A stretch of DNA of 64,000 nt from Artocarpus heterophyllus (GCA_025403435.1 CM046353.1:21707987-21771986); one strand, 5' to 3'. Shown: positions 22,921-34,404, counted from the first letter of the stretch. Program-made: numbers and translations. The notes: generated from the letters alone by a model not told the origin.

Positions 22921-24257
22921 TGCGCGGTGATTACGCGCTGAAGATTTGGAGGTGTTACTTGTATGGAGCATCGTTTCAGGTCTTCTCCGATCACAAGAGT
23001 TTGAGGTATTGTTCACTCAGAGGGATCTCAACTGAGGCAGCGCAGATGGGTGAGTACATGGAGGATTATGATTTCGCGTTGCAGTATCATCCCGGGAAAG
23101 CTAATGTGGTCGCGGACGCGCTTAGCAGGAAGTCTTCAGGGATTCTCGCTTGTTTGATTTTTGAGGACTGGAGCAGGGATGCGACAGTGAGTGAGTATCG
23201 GCTACGTATCATGAAGACTGTGATCGAGTTTCGTGTATCATGTGGAAGCGACTCCAGCTCTTGTTCGGATGGTGAAGCAAGTCAATGGCAGGATCGACAT
23301 TTGCAGGGGATTTGGTCGCGGATTCAGAACGGGGAGCAGTTTGAAGAATGGAGCGTGCATGCAGATGGATCGTTGTACTTCCGGGAGCGTCTTGCAGTTC
23401 CAGTTATCGCCGAGGTGACGAAAGCCGTTCTAGACGAAGCTCATAGGTCTCAGTTCGCTATTCATCCGGGGAGCACCAAGATGTATCGTGATTTGAAGAG
23501 GCAGTATTGGTGGAGAGGCATGAAGAAAGATGTTCGAGAGTACGTGGCCAAGTGTTCGACGTGTCTTCAGGTGAAAGCCGAGCATCAGAAGCCTGCAGGT
23601 CAGCTTCAGCCGCTTCCTATTCCAGGGTGGAAATGGGAGCATGTGACGATGGATTTCCTCACAGGTTTGCCGAGGACGGAGCAGCGGCATGATGCAGTTT
23701 GGGTTGTGGTCGACAGGTTGACGAAATCGGCGCATTTCATTCCGTTTAGGTCGACGTGTTCTAGGAAGGTTCTCGGGGAGTTGTATATGCAGAACATTGT
23801 GAGGTTGCATGGAGTTCCTTTGTCCATCACCTCTGATCGAGACACCAGGTTTAATGCTAAGTACTGGAGGAGTTTTCAGGAGGCTTTGGGTACGGATTTG
23901 AACTTCAGTACGGCGTTTCATCCTCAGACTGATGGGCAGTCTGAGCGGGTTATTCAGGTTCTCGAGGATATGTTGCGTGCTTGTGCGTTGGACTTCGGCG
24001 GGAATTGGAAGCAATGTTTGCATTTGGCGGAGTTCGCGTACAACAATAGTTATCAGGCGAGTATCGGTATGGCACCATTTGAGGCGTTGTATGGGCGACC
24101 GTGTCGGTCACCTGTGTGTTGGGCCGAGCCGGAAGATAGAGTTATTCTTGGGCCGGATGAGATTCGTGATAGCAACGAGAAAGTCGCGGTGATTCGAGAT
24201 CGGTTGAGGGCTCAGAGTCGGCAGAAGAGCTACGCGGATAGGAGACGTAGACCTTAG
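22920..24257 (+). CDS. Gypsy B RNase H tail and integrase, open frame of 445 codons
   Basis: The frame opens inside RNase H ([12 protein letters not shown], then [16 protein letters not shown]), so 22920 is only the edge of the open frame and no real start codon is claimed. The integrase zinc domain follows ([10 protein letters not shown], then CSTC, about 23442-23563). The catalytic core shows [17 protein letters not shown] and [13 protein letters not shown], giving the D, D and E residues, and [11 protein letters not shown] closes the core. Integrase inserts the DNA copy. This is the only long intact part of the element; it probably decayed last or by chance. Confidence 0.85.
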   Translation: MRGDYALKIWRCYLYGASFQVFSDHKSLRYCSLRGISTEAAQMGEYMEDYDFALQYHPGKANVVADALSRKSSGILACLIFEDWSRDATVSEYRLRIMKTVIEFRVSCGSDSSSCSDGEASQWQDRHLQGIWSRIQNGEQFEEWSVHADGSLYFRERLAVPVIAEVTKAVLDEAHRSQFAIHPGSTKMYRDLKRQYWWRGMKKDVREYVAKCSTCLQVKAEHQKPAGQLQPLPIPGWKWEHVTMDFLTGLPRTEQRHDAVWVVVDRLTKSAHFIPFRSTCSRKVLGELYMQNIVRLHGVPLSITSDRDTRFNAKYWRSFQEALGTDLNFSTAFHPQTDGQSERVIQVLEDMLRACALDFGGNWKQCLHLAEFAYNNSYQASIGMAPFEALYGRPCRSPVCWAEPEDRVILGPDEIRDSNEKVAVIRDRLRAQSRQKSYADRRRRP

Positions 24258-24684
24258 AGTTCGCGGTTGGAGATTTTGTTCTCTTGAGGGTATCGCCTCG
24301 TAAGGGAACTATGCGGTTCGGAGTGAGTGGGAAGCTCGCGCGAGGTATATTGGGCCGTTCGAGATCACTCAGCGTGTTGGTGTGGTCGCTTATCGGCTTG
24401 ATCTTCCGCCCGAACTTTCTCATGTGCACGATGTGTTTCATGTGTCGATGCTTAGGAAGTGTCCACCTGAGCAGGGTAAGATAGTTTCGTTTCGCGATGT
24501 GCAGGTTCAGGAAGATACGACGTACGAAGAAGTGCCGATTCAGATTATCGACCGGAAAGTGATTAGCTTGCGTCGTCGTGAGATACCGTTGGTAAAGGTC
24601 GTGTGGCAGCATCACGGGGTTGATGAAGCCACTTGGGAACTAGAGTCGAGTATGCGGGAATTGTATCCATTTGTTTTGTTTTGA
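24258..24684 (+). pseudogene. Gypsy B integrase C-terminus with chromodomain-like tail
   Basis: A frame change near 24255 moves the reading to 24382-24684: LPPELSHVHDVFHVSMLRKC (the usual integrase C-terminal patch), then YEEVPIQIIDRKV and VKVVWQHHGVDEATWELES before the stop at 24682. This resembles the C-terminal chromodomain-like module of chromoviruses, thought to guide integration to certain chromatin. Whether the aromatic cage is kept cannot be judged by eye. Confidence 0.75.
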
Positions 24685-24713
24685 GATGAGTTGTAAATTT
24701 CGAGGGCGAAATT

Positions 24714-24730
24714 TCTTTTAGGGGTGGAGA
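24714..24730 (+). promoter_or_regulatory. Gypsy B polypurine tract
   Basis: TTTTAGGGGTGGAGA lies directly upstream of the 3' LTR and has the same form as the tract of gypsy A (74-89). Confidence 0.8.
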
Positions 24731-26854
24731 GTTAACGCCCGAAATTTATTTAATGTTAATGTAATGTAAATGATGAATTAGTGTGCCATAATTAAGTTTT
24801 AACATTAATTAGATTATTTGGTTGGATTTTGAATTTTTGGTTGTTTTGTTAAATTGTGTCAAATGATTTCTTATTGTTTAAAATGATGTTTTGAGTTTTA
24901 AAACACAACAATTTGTAAAATGTTAAAAATACTCCGTTTTACAAAACCGTGGGCGGCACATGGTTTTCGCACAGTAAAACCGCCCACCGATTTTCTCTAT
25001 TTATTTCCTTTCTCTCTCTCCTCTCTCACTCTCACTCTCTCTCTCCTCTCTCTCTCTCGGCACTCTCTCTCTCTCATCTCTCTCAAATTTTTGAAACCAT
25101 TCGAATCCAAGCTTCGGAGCAAGGAGGAAGCTCGGGGACGTGATTCGGCAACCGAGAACGCGGATTGAAGCTTCGATTCGAGGTTAGATTCGAAATTTCT
25201 AAACTTTTTCAAAATTTTCAATTTTGTGCATTTTTGAAATCTAGGTTTGTTTAAGCTTAGAAAACCTGGATTTGAGTTAAATGAACTTAGAACAACTAGA
25301 ATCTAAGCTTAGATTGAAGAAAAACGGATTGGATTCAAGATTTTTCATTTTTCCTCATTTTTCCATTTTATTTTTGAGGATTTTGAGTTTAAATCTTGTT
25401 TAAATGAGTTAAACATGTCTAGAATGTTTTTCTATCAACTATGATGTTTTTCATGCCTGGGATTTGAGAAAAACAGGTTAGAATCAAGATTTGGATTTTG
25501 GGGATCGAGAAACCCGTGGCTGGGATTTCTGGATTTTCCCAGTTCGGCAGGCCGAAGTTCATGTTCGGCAGGCCGGAATGATCGGCAGGCCGGTGTTCTT
25601 CACCGAGGCCGAACTGGGGAAATGTTCGGCCGACCGAACTTTGCTTCCGGCAGGCCGAACTGTGCAGTTCGGCAGGCCGAAGCAGGGCGTCCGGCAGGCC
25701 GACCGAGGCATGGAAAATTTTGTGATTTTTACCCGTTTTCACTGTTTTGAACCCTGATTTAAATCCCAACCTTATAGATGATTTTAAAGGTACAAATGGC
25801 ACACTAGGACATCATGAAATGATTTAGTAACATAGAATGTCTCGAACTAGATATTGATCGACTTAGTTTGTATCTAGGATCGTTCGTGGTTCCGTGGAGC
25901 TAACGTATAGCGGACCGGGATTACGGTGTGGGGTACCGGCACGAGTATTGAGGTAGGACTTCTACCCCACTTCTTTGGTAGCCTGGTTTTGAAATGATTT
26001 TGGATTTGAAAAGGATTTCCATTAAAATGTTTCAACGGTTGTTTGAAAATGAATTTATCGGTTATATTTTAATATACCGTGAACTGAAATGAACTTCATA
26101 ATGAATGTAATGTCAACACTCGGTAATTGGGTTTGAATGATAATGATATTAAACATATAGGCATGATGCCATATCAGAGATCGGGTCGTGTAGCGATCGA
26201 CCTTGGGGGCAGGTCCCGAAACCCAGCTGGGCCACTACGGTGGTGATACCATGGTTTGCCTAGGAAAAAGAAAAAATGAAATTTCTGGTTATCTAAGTAA
26301 ACTATTCTGGGAAGAATGATCTTACTTAAAATTGTTTATTTATTTATCTATTTATTTATTTAAGGTTTCCTTTAAATAATTCCTGAATAATGAAATGTTC
26401 CTTTAAATTAAATTATTTTGTAAAACATAGTCCTACTGAGCCTTTCGCTCATGTTTTATTTGTTTTAAATTTCCTCCCTCTAGGTGGTTTCCCATTTAGG
26501 TTTGGAGAGGATTCTTCGGACCGAACTCAGGAGCAATAGGAGGATTGATTTATATTTTGTATAATTTAATCAAGGCATGTAAGATTTAACTTTATTTGTA
26601 TCTGGACTGTGATTGTATTTATGATATTGTCAGTACCATGTGTGTGCACAAGTTGTGGTTTGTGGAACCCATATACGCGGTTCTTTATTAATTTTTATTA
26701 TTTGCTTAATATTTATAAATTCTTCTATAAAAATGTGGTTGAAATCTTCTTATTTCTCACTTAATTTGATCCTTAAACCATTGGTTTTAATCAAATTCTT
26801 ATTAATTAAGTTAAATAAACCGCCATGTCACTTCCCGTACTCTGGGGCGTGACA
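24731..26854 (+). repeat. Gypsy B 3' LTR
   Basis: About 2.12 kb, colinear with the 5' LTR, ending GGGGCGTGACA, followed by the target duplication GCACA (26855-26859). It differs by small indels and by rearrangement at the left edge of the palindrome array. Confidence 0.92.
25543..25703. repeat. Palindrome array, gypsy B 3' LTR
   Basis: Units start at 25543, 25564, 25581, about 25602 (shortened), 25625, 25646, 25668 and 25690. The second unit is a clear TTCGGCAGGCCGGA here but a degenerate TTCGAGGCCAA in the 5' LTR, so the two LTR arrays have changed independently since insertion. Confidence 0.85.
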
Positions 26855-27508
26855 GCACAAGACCTGACATATCATTTTCTGTTAGCTTACTAGCGAGATA
26901 TAGTTCTTCACCAACTCGAAGACATTAGAATGGTGTCAAACAAATACTTCGTTATCTTCGTGGTACAACAACTATGGGTCTGTATTATACACAGGATTCC
27001 AAGTCAGAATTGATTGGATATGCGGATGCAGGATATTTGTCTAATCCACATAAAGCACGATCACAAATAGGTTATTTGTTTACATATGGTGGTACAGCTA
27101 TCTCGTGGCGTTCAATAAAACAAACCCTAACTGCCACATCTTCGAATTATGCTGAGATATTGGCAATTCACGTGGCAAGTCGAGAATGTGTATGGTTAAG
27201 ATCCCTGGTGCAACATATAAGAGAAACATGTAATCTTTTATTCAACAAAGAAAGTCCAACTGTGTTGTATGAAGATAATGCAGCCTGTATCGCTCAACTC
27301 AAAAGGGGTTACATAAAAAGGAGACAGAACAAAGCACATTTCACCAAAATTCTTTTTCACGCACGAGCTTCAAAAGAAATGAGAGATCGATGTACATCAA
27401 ATTCGCTCCAGTGACAACTTGGCAGATTTGTTTATAAAGGCACTTCCTACAACAACATTTGAGAAGTTGGTACACAAAATTGGTATGCGTCGACTTAGAG
27501 ATCTTTGA
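26855..27508 (+). pseudogene. Copia E RNase H region, resumed after gypsy B
   Basis: After the GCACA duplication the copia E pol continues: RPDISFSVSLLARY (near 26862) then YLRGTTTMGLYYTQDS, LIGYADAGYLSNPHKARSQ and YGGTAISWRSIKQTLTATSS (26974-27150), with VLYEDNAACIAQL (27267-27302), the RNase H Asp/Glu positions of copia elements. A frame change at about 27410 precedes LADLFIKALPTTTFEKLV and the final GMRRLRDL. This confirms that 17999 and 26860 were once adjacent. Confidence 0.9.
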
Positions 27509-27734
27509 AAAAGAGATGTTGACATGAGGGGGAGACACTGCATATTGTACTCTTTTTCCCTTAGCCTAGGTTTTTGTCCCATTGGGTTTTCCTGGCAAGG
27601 TTTTTAATGAGGCAATCCTAAATGTAAAACATACAATAATTATGTACTCTTTTTTCCTTCACTAAGATTTTTTCCCATTGGGTTTTTTCTTGGTAAGGTT
27701 TTTTAATGAGGCATATATTTGTATGGTGGATATC

Positions 27735-28095
27735 CAAGGGGGGAGTGTTGTGAATCAAGTATGTGTGGATGCCACCTCTTGGTATTTTATGAGTTACATG
27801 CAAACATTTTATTACAAATTTATAATTCACATTTAGACCACATTATCACCCCATTAAATCCCTCTTAATATTGTGCATTATGTCTCCTTTAATTGTATAT
27901 GAAACCTATGTAAGTTATGTCTATTACCATTACTTCTAGTATGATGACTTGGTCTATAAATAGTAGTTGTACTAAGCTTGTAAGTTTTATCCCTCACAAA
28001 TAAAAGTATACAAAGTTGTTTTGTCTCTAATTTTCTCTTGTCTTTCTCTATAATTCTCTTTAGTCTTTTGTTATACTTTGCTTTATTTCATAACA
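27735..28095 (+). repeat. Copia E polypurine tract and 3' LTR
   Basis: The purine run CCAAGGGGGGAG (27734-27745) precedes the LTR at 27746-28095, which repeats the 5' copy from TGTTGTGAATC to TTTCATAACA with a few single-base indels. GTTTT follows at 28096-28100. Confidence 0.9.
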
Positions 28096-28100
28096 GTTTT

Positions 28101-29364
28101 GACTATTTTAAGTTAAAAACATAATATTTAATAACTCTTTGTATTAAAAACACAAATGTGGAGGTAAATTTGTATTAATTTCAAAATTAATAATTGAATT
28201 TGAGTCCTAAATAGAAGAAAATGACCGTGGTGCCTTTTCTTTTTGCAATCCATGTGCTAGACACATGCAGAATTCTATCCATAAATTAACAAGGTTCAAG
28301 GTTTCGGCCATAATTGTCACTCCGCTTTGCAAAGCTACGCAACAGGCCCCTCTTTCACTAAATCCTTTGGCTTTGCAATGATGGCCCCACAAGAACGGAG
28401 GAGCTTCTTTCACAAGTTGCATATGGAAGGAGTTGTTGCCAGTGCTATCAATGGCAAAGGTGTGCAAAGAGCGGGGGGAGATGACAGAACGCTGTGAAAG
28501 ACAATGTTGACGAGGACTCGTGGGGGTTATCAATTGGAGGAGAGGAAGAAAAAGTTGTTATGGGTTACCCTTTTTTTTTTTTCAATTTTTTCGTTGATAT
28601 TTTCATTAACAAATGTGATCCAAAATCAATTTTAATTTTTCCTTTTAGATTTGTTTAGGTTATTTAAGTTAATTTACTTTTGTTTTTTCTTTGATATTTT
28701 TATAAAAAAAAGTTGATTAAAATCAATTTTACTTATTCCCTTTTAGCATTTTATAGTTTATTTAAGTTAATTTACTTTTATTTTATAAAAATATTTAGTT
28801 TTAAGTGAAGAACATATTTTTTTGGTTAATTTTTTATTATAATAGAAATATTGGGGTAAATTTGTATTGAATATAAGAGCAATAATTAAATTTGAGTCAA
28901 AATAGAAGAAAATGACTAGGATGTCCTTTTTTTGGCTATTCATGAGCAAGTCATGTGATCAAAATCCATTGATTTTTTAGCATCGTTATCTATTAGACTT
29001 GTCACACAACATATTTTAAAGTTTGGAAAGTCAATTGCAAAAAGCTTTTGTTCAGGGACCAATCTACCAAACATATAAAGTTTAGAAGGTCTGGTGCAAA
29101 AAAGCTATAAAGTTATCCAATAAAATCCTCTCATGAATAATGTTTGCTAAAAAGTTGATGTGAAATTATATGTACCATTTTAGCATGGACATTTAAAATA
29201 ATATCAAATGACTACCACATACAATTTTCAACCCATATTTTAACGGATTATTAACTAGGACAAGTTTTATAGATCATGGACTAGTAATGGAAGAATACAA
29301 ATATCAAGACTCGAAAAAAGACTCACTCATAAATTTGGAGACTATAAAACCTTAAATTGAGTTT
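28101..29364. repeat. Right part of the Mutator-like element: duplicated AT-rich segment around a GC-rich island
   Basis: The segment about 28110-28235 ('...taaatttgtattaat...aattgaatttgagtc...aaatagaagaaaatgac...') recurs in direct orientation at about 28800-28925. Between them is a GC-rich island (28280-28560). A 108-codon open frame on the minus strand (28207-28533) lies here, but I recognise no family. I infer serial insertion or duplication of related ends. Confidence 0.45.
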
Positions 29365-30640
29365 TTTTTTACCATTGTCCTTTGAACTTATCACATATTT
29401 GTAATTTGACCCCTTACTTACAAATATGTAGAAAATTACACTTTATATAGCCATGTGTATTGTTTGATTGAAATTGACTTGTAATTTTCACGTTAGTAGT
29501 TAATTAAGAGCATAACAAATATGTAGAAAATTACACTTTATATAGCCATGTTTATTGTTTGATTGAAATTGACTTGTAATTTTCACATTAGTAGTTAATT
29601 AAGAGCATAACATGTCTTTTTTATATATGTTAAACTAAATTTATATTAGGGTCTTTAAGATCAATGGTCCCTAAACTTTAGGGTCTCCTCTATTTTGCCT
29701 ATTGAATTTTAAAAATAAATACTTCTTGAACTTTCAAGTCTCCTCATTTTGCCCTTTGAACTATAGAAATCACCATTTTGCCTTATGAACTTTCAAAGCT
29801 CCTTATTTTGCCTCTTGAACATTAAAAGCACCATTTTCCCCATGAACTATCAAATCTTCTCATTTTTCCCTTGAACTTCTAATTTTCTGTTCATCTTTAA
29901 CGCATAACTCATTTAATAAGTCGATATTATTCGCTGATATCTAAATTTAAACAATGAAAAGATTATGAGTTACGCATTAAAGATGAGAATATATCAACGA
30001 AGAATATTGGTTTATTAAATGAAAGTACATATTAAAGATGAGAAAAATGTACATATAAACTCTTTTTAAATAAGAGTTCAGAGTAAAAAAAACATCATGT
30101 AAGAGTGTAAACGTGAAACAAAACTTAGGAGTGATAAAATCTCATTTTTGCCTTACAAATAACTCATGTGCAAATCACATAAGCTTAATTTCGTTAAATG
30201 AAAAATTGAAAGTTCAAGGGACAAAGCAATAATTTTTACATTTCAGGAGGCAAGTGAGGAGTTTTGAAAAGTTAGGGGGCAAAATGGTTATATATAAAGT
30301 TTACGAGGCAAAATGCAAGAGGCCACGAAGTTAAGGGGTTATTGGTTAATAACCCATTGTATTTTTAGTTCAAAACTTTCTATTTAATAAAGCTTAATTA
30401 AAGATTTTAATAACAATAAATGTGAGTTAAAATACATAAAAATGACCACTCATGCTTCTAATTAACGACCCATCTATCATGTTGATTGATGTCATAAAAT
30501 TAACACCGCTATCAATTATGGGAAATTTGCTAGAGATTTAAAAGTCCATGTGTAAATTACCAAAATTAAAAGCTTACGGGGCAAGTTGTAAATATGCAAT
30601 AACTTCAATAGACAACTGTGTAGAAAAGTAGGTAAGAATG
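29365..30640. mobile_element. Nested pair of inverted-repeat DNA elements
   Basis: Outer pair: the left end 'accattgtcctttgaactt...tttgtaatttgacccctta' (29371-29416) matches the complement of 30570-30620. Inner pair: about 29648-29900 ('...ttttgcc..ttgaact...' repeated) matches the complement of about 30170-30350. The repeated sense motif 'attttgcc(c/t)tttgaact' is typical of non-autonomous Mutator-type ends in plants. There is no coding sequence. The inner unit seems inserted in the outer one. Target duplications are unclear. Confidence 0.55.
29420..29609 (+). repeat. 95 bp tandem duplication
   Basis: Two near-identical 95 bp units start at 29420 and 29515 with 'acaaatatgtagaaaattac'. They differ at only a few bases (for example gtgtatt/gtttatt, cacgtta/cacatta). 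The duplication lies just inside the left end of the outer inverted-repeat element. Confidence 0.9.
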
Positions 30641-32175
30641 TTTTCCCAAATTCAGTTGCAAGAAAATCATTATACACAGGCCTTTAATTCCCCTTGAAAT
30701 TTGCAGAACAGCACCTTGAATTTTGTTTTAAGAGGCGTATGTTAGACGTGTATGCCCTAAGGAGTAAAAATGTAACATGTTTTTGGAGATATTTTTATCA
30801 ATAAAGAATTTATTTATTATTCGTATACCAAATCTTGTCCTCTTTATGTTCATATTTGTTGAATGTATGTTAAGCAAACAAAAGTTTGAGACTATCGGTT
30901 TAAACCTTTAAGAATTGGGCATATGATGGATAGATTCTGCAGAAGACACGATTCTTAAAGCGATGGTCTAAATCATAAAATCCGCAATCAAGGAAATAAA
31001 GTTAGGTGCTTTATTCATGTAAAGATTGTTATGTTGTCTATATTTCTAACGAGAGATGGTTTTTCTTGACCATCGGAGGTGGACTCTGTGAATAGAAACA
31101 TTGGCACATCGTCATAGGAGATAATGTGTTAGATTGGGACATAAAGTGAATTGGTTTGGATTACTAATTCTGTCTTAGTAAATCGATTCACTTTAGACAA
31201 TCATATGTATTATATCTTAATCTTGAGATGAATAATGGGCCCGTTGTCTTGACTTATGTCTTTTATTGTACCAAAAAGGTGACATCCACATTTTAATAGT
31301 GGTACGCATGCCGGCACGTTGGAGGCATGAGTCTTGGTAGCGTAGACCTATTATTCATAGATATGGAATCCATAGCTCTTCTTTAAGAGTAGTTGATATC
31401 CTCTTATATGTGTTATCCTATAATTGAAAAACTAAAGCGCTCAACCATTTAGATACATAGGTGTAACCAAATGATATGCTGTCTTTGGATGGTAAGTTTT
31501 TTGATAGTGAGATAATGGAACGTAAGATAAAAATAATTGGGAAGGTAAGACAGAATTTATCTTTAAGCCGATTATGAATAATCCTATGAGGATACGATAC
31601 ATTATGACATGTCATGGAGACTTAGCTATACGGGCTTCGTAATTCTATACAGTTTGAGAGTGAAGCTCTAAGCTTTTAGTAGAGTAATGTTAGAGTTGAT
31701 AATTATGAATTGTATATCTGGGATATTGGGTTTTATAATTATCGAGAGCTTGAACAATATAGGTCCATCAGGTCCCATTTGTTAGCTCATAAAAATCTTA
31801 TAACGATACAATGTGCTTTTCCAATAATTGGTAACTTATGTCAAATTATCAAATTGGCTAAAATTTGATAGGATCAGATAATAAATGTTTGTTTATCGGT
31901 TGAATTAATTTTGTGAAAAATTAATTCAAGATTAAGTTGTTGAATTATCGAGACCAGATAATTCATGTCTATTTGTCGGTTGGATTGATTTTGAATAAAT
32001 TAATTCAAGATAAACTTGTTGAATTATCAGGAATATTTATTTTCCTAGAGATTATCTAAATATGACTGTTTTAATCAAATAACTTTTCTATTGGGTTATT
32101 TGAATTAAAACCGAGGCTCTATCCTAAGAATCTTAGGTGAGAAATAAAAGATTCATAGAAATCATTTATCATAAG

Positions 32176-32252
32176 TTCGACAGGCCGATCTTTAAGTTCG
32201 GCCTGCCGATGGAGTGAGTTCATAGGACGATCAGCCAGTTCGGCCTTCCGAT
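32176..32252. repeat. Palindrome array, copia B 5' LTR
   Basis: Units start at 32176 (TTCGACAGGCCGAT), 32197 (TTCGGCCTGCCGAT), 32219 (TTCATAGGACGATC, badly decayed) and 32239 (TTCGGCCTTCCGAT). Spacing is 21, 22 and 20 bp. Confidence 0.8.
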
Positions 32253-32370
32253 CGAGTGATAAAAAGGTCAATGTTTTCACGTAGATTTTATCAGAGATTG
32301 ATCCTGATTTGATTCTGATTTGAATTTTCAAGACCTTGTCTAATAAGGACTGACTTCTGGGCCTAACCTT

Positions 32371-32380
32371 TATAAAAAGG
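32371..32380 (+). promoter_or_regulatory. Copia B TATA box
   Basis: TATAAAAAGG, kept at the same place in the 3' LTR (40061-40070). It lies downstream of the palindrome array. Confidence 0.6.
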
Positions 32381-32748
32381 GGAGTATGACTCATTGTTAT
32401 TTAGATCAGTTAAGAAACCTAGAGTGAGACTCTATGACTCCCCATAGAGCTATTGCTCACAAATCATGAACTATAGCTTTGGGTTTTCTCAATCAGTTGG
32501 AAGAAGAATCACCAAGGAAATGCTAAATGACGTGCGCCCATAGGCACACCGATCATGGATAGAGAATAGCAAAGAAGACTAGTTGGCTGAAATTCCTCTA
32601 GAACATTACTTCTCTTCACAAATTACGGGAGCTTTTCTACATTTACGAGGTTAGTAAGATCTTATTAATTTATGCATATAGTATGTCAAACTTGTGTTTT
32701 GAAAAATATACTGATATAAAAATTTTACTGCGTACTATTTTCTAACAA

Positions 32749-32761
32749 TTGGTATCGGAGC
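32749..32761 (+). promoter_or_regulatory. Copia B primer-binding site
   Basis: TTGGTATCGGAGC starts 1 bp after the LTR. It matches the initiator Met tRNA site TGGTATCAGAGC except for one change (A to G). Confidence 0.8.
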
Positions 32762-34400
32762 TATAGTTTTTATATAAATTTGCAAGTTTGTGATCCTACT
32801 ATATGAATAAATTATGTGATCTTGATCTTTCCTATGCATGAATTAAATTTTTTAGAGAGTTCGCACTCTATGTTTCTATATATATTTATATGTTGTCATG
32901 GATTATATGGTGAATGTTTATTAATTAATTATGGTTGATTAAATTATTATTTAATTATTTATTAATCAATTAATTTATCCCGGTTATGGTTCTTTAGAGG
33001 TTAAAAGGTGTATCTCGGTCTTTCATGTAATTAGATGGTAGACTATCATCTCCGTCTAAAAATTATTATTTAATTTAAAATTTGTAAGAATTTTGTAATT
33101 AAATAATCATTTAAAGAATACGGATCTAGAAGATGGACGATAGCATTCCACAGGTATTTTCTGAGTCTCTAATTTTATGTTTTTGAATTGTTGAAAATAA
33201 AATTGATAAATTGTATCAAAATTGTATTTTCTAAACAGTGTGGTTTCTACTCAGTTGGCATGCCAAATCTCTAGGTCCGACAGGCTGATGGTAGTAGATT
33301 GATAGGCCAAACTTTAGGTTCGGCAAGCCGTCAATAAGGTAGAATCTTGTGGCTCTAGCGGCAGGCCGAACCTTTCAATTTAGCAGGCCGTATTGTAACG
33401 ATTGGCAGGCCAATCACACAAATCGGCATGCCGGTAGAGAGCTATGATTTTTCAAAAAAGGTGCATTTTTTGATGAAATTTTGATTTTATTTTTAGGACA
33501 ATTCTGAGAAACACTAAATTTGGAGATGACTGGATATATGGAGTTTTTGATCTATGCGGGATTGAAGACTTAAAGATGGACATTAGATAAAGAAGGATAC
33601 AATTTGAAGATTCAAGGATGAAGAATCAATAATATGTTTTGATTTATCCCTTATAATCTTTGTTTTCTTTTCTCTAGGGTTAAACCATAATATTATAGTT
33701 ATCTATTATTATTTTGCTTGTGGCTTTGCATGATTGCTTTGCTAGTCTGCATTATAATATGATTGACCATGTATATTGATAACATGTCATATAGAATAGG
33801 GAGTGTCACTCATTAAAAATTGTTCATGCATGTTTATAAAATAAAACCTTGATTCCAAAAGAATGAGTGAGAGAAGATTTTTGAAGATAGGACCTATGGC
33901 CTCCATCGTTGGCCCATAGATAGCACATGGTGGTTTCGACCCCTAGGAAGGAACTTCATCATGTACCGGGTTGGATCCCTGAGAGGATAAGGTATTTTAG
34001 CATAATTTATAGTTGCACACACCTAAGTGGTGATTATAAATTATGAATAAAATATTGAAACGATGGTTATACATTATGTTAATTTTATTATTAACCTCCT
34101 CTAGGACCTCTCTTAACAAAATTGATGGCTAAAGAAACAATTATTAATATATGTTGGATATACAGATCCTGAAAAGCATATATTAATCAGGAGGGGATCC
34201 GTGTTCCTAATTAAATTTGGCAAAACTCTCCTAGGAGCTTGTTGAATTCTGAGGTGGGAATTATTGTTATAAGGTTATGATATTTTCAAGGTTTTGACAC
34301 ATAAACACATTTGTATGTTTTACATGATTGTGTTATCTTACTAAATTATTATTATATGTTTACTTATGTTTGGTACATGATTCTTTATTGTAGATTAAAA
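32762..34400 (+). other. Copia B untranslated leader
   Basis: About 1.6 kb between primer-binding site and gag without a convincing open frame. Its first half contains an eight-unit palindrome array (33254-33435) separate from that in the LTR. Confidence 0.7.
33254..33435. repeat. Eight-unit phased palindrome array in the copia B leader
   Basis: Units start at 33254, 33276, 33298, 33319, 33357, 33379, 33401 and 33422. All gaps are 21-22 bp except one of 38 bp. Examples are TTCGGCAAGCCGTC (33319), AGCGGCAGGCCGAA (33357), ATTGGCAGGCCAAT (33401) and ATCGGCATGCCGGT (33422). Several units carry paired changes in both arms (TTGGC with GCCAA), so the palindrome is kept although the bases changed. 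Confidence 0.82.
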
Positions 34401-34404
34401 AACG

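Larger units (their letters stand above)
18000..26854 (+). mobile_element. Gypsy B: full-length Ty3-gypsy element (chromovirus-like), non-functional
   Basis: LTRs at 18000-20059 and 24731-26854 flank a 4.67 kb interior with the primer-binding site, gag, protease, reverse transcriptase, RNase H, integrase and a chromodomain-like tail, the Ty3-gypsy order. Target duplications GCACA lie at 17995-17999 and 26855-26859. The first base is A instead of the usual T of TGTAACGCC. Many frameshifts affect gag to RNase H while integrase is one open frame of 445 codons. Integrase-type tail and LTR style suggest a Tekay/Del-type chromovirus; this is inferred from motifs only. Confidence 0.93.
12787..28095 (+). 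mobile_element. Copia E: complete but decayed Ty1-copia element, split by gypsy B
   Basis: Two LTRs of about 345-350 bp (12787-13130 and 27746-28095) run from TGTTGTGAATC to TTTCATAACA and are visibly near-identical. Perfect GTTTT target duplications lie at 12782-12786 and 28096-28100. Inside, in order, are gag, protease, integrase, reverse transcriptase and RNase H, the copia order. Gypsy B (18000-26854) interrupts it between reverse transcriptase and RNase H. Stops and frameshifts in every domain make it inactive. Confidence 0.93.
11770..29140. mobile_element. Possible Mutator-like element with long inverted ends, split by copia E
   Basis: The left end (about 11770-12010) and the reverse complement of the right end (about 28900-29140) share patches such as 'aaactt.ata..ttt...agattggtc' (11851-11873 versus the complement of 29058-29091), 'catgac' and 'gtcatttt' in the same order. 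With copia E (12787-28095) and its duplication removed the element would be about 2 kb. The inside has GC-rich islands (12060-12460, 28210-28560) unlike the AT-rich ends. I could not define a clear 9 bp target duplication, so the family call is tentative. Confidence 0.45.
30740..32747 (+). repeat. Copia B 5' LTR
   Basis: About 2.01 kb, TGTTAGACGTG to TTTTCTAACA. It has four palindrome units (32176-32252) and a TATA box TATAAAAAGG (32371-32380) about 120 bp after the array, the same arrangement as in copia A-family LTRs. Confidence 0.9.

Noticed and set aside
23430..24023. 197-codon open frame on the minus strand
   Set aside because: It is antisense to the gypsy B integrase, whose motifs are clear on the + strand.
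28207..28533. 108-codon open frame on the minus strand
   Set aside because: No known domain, inside a repeat-derived region, no support for a gene; kept only as part of the GC-rich island.
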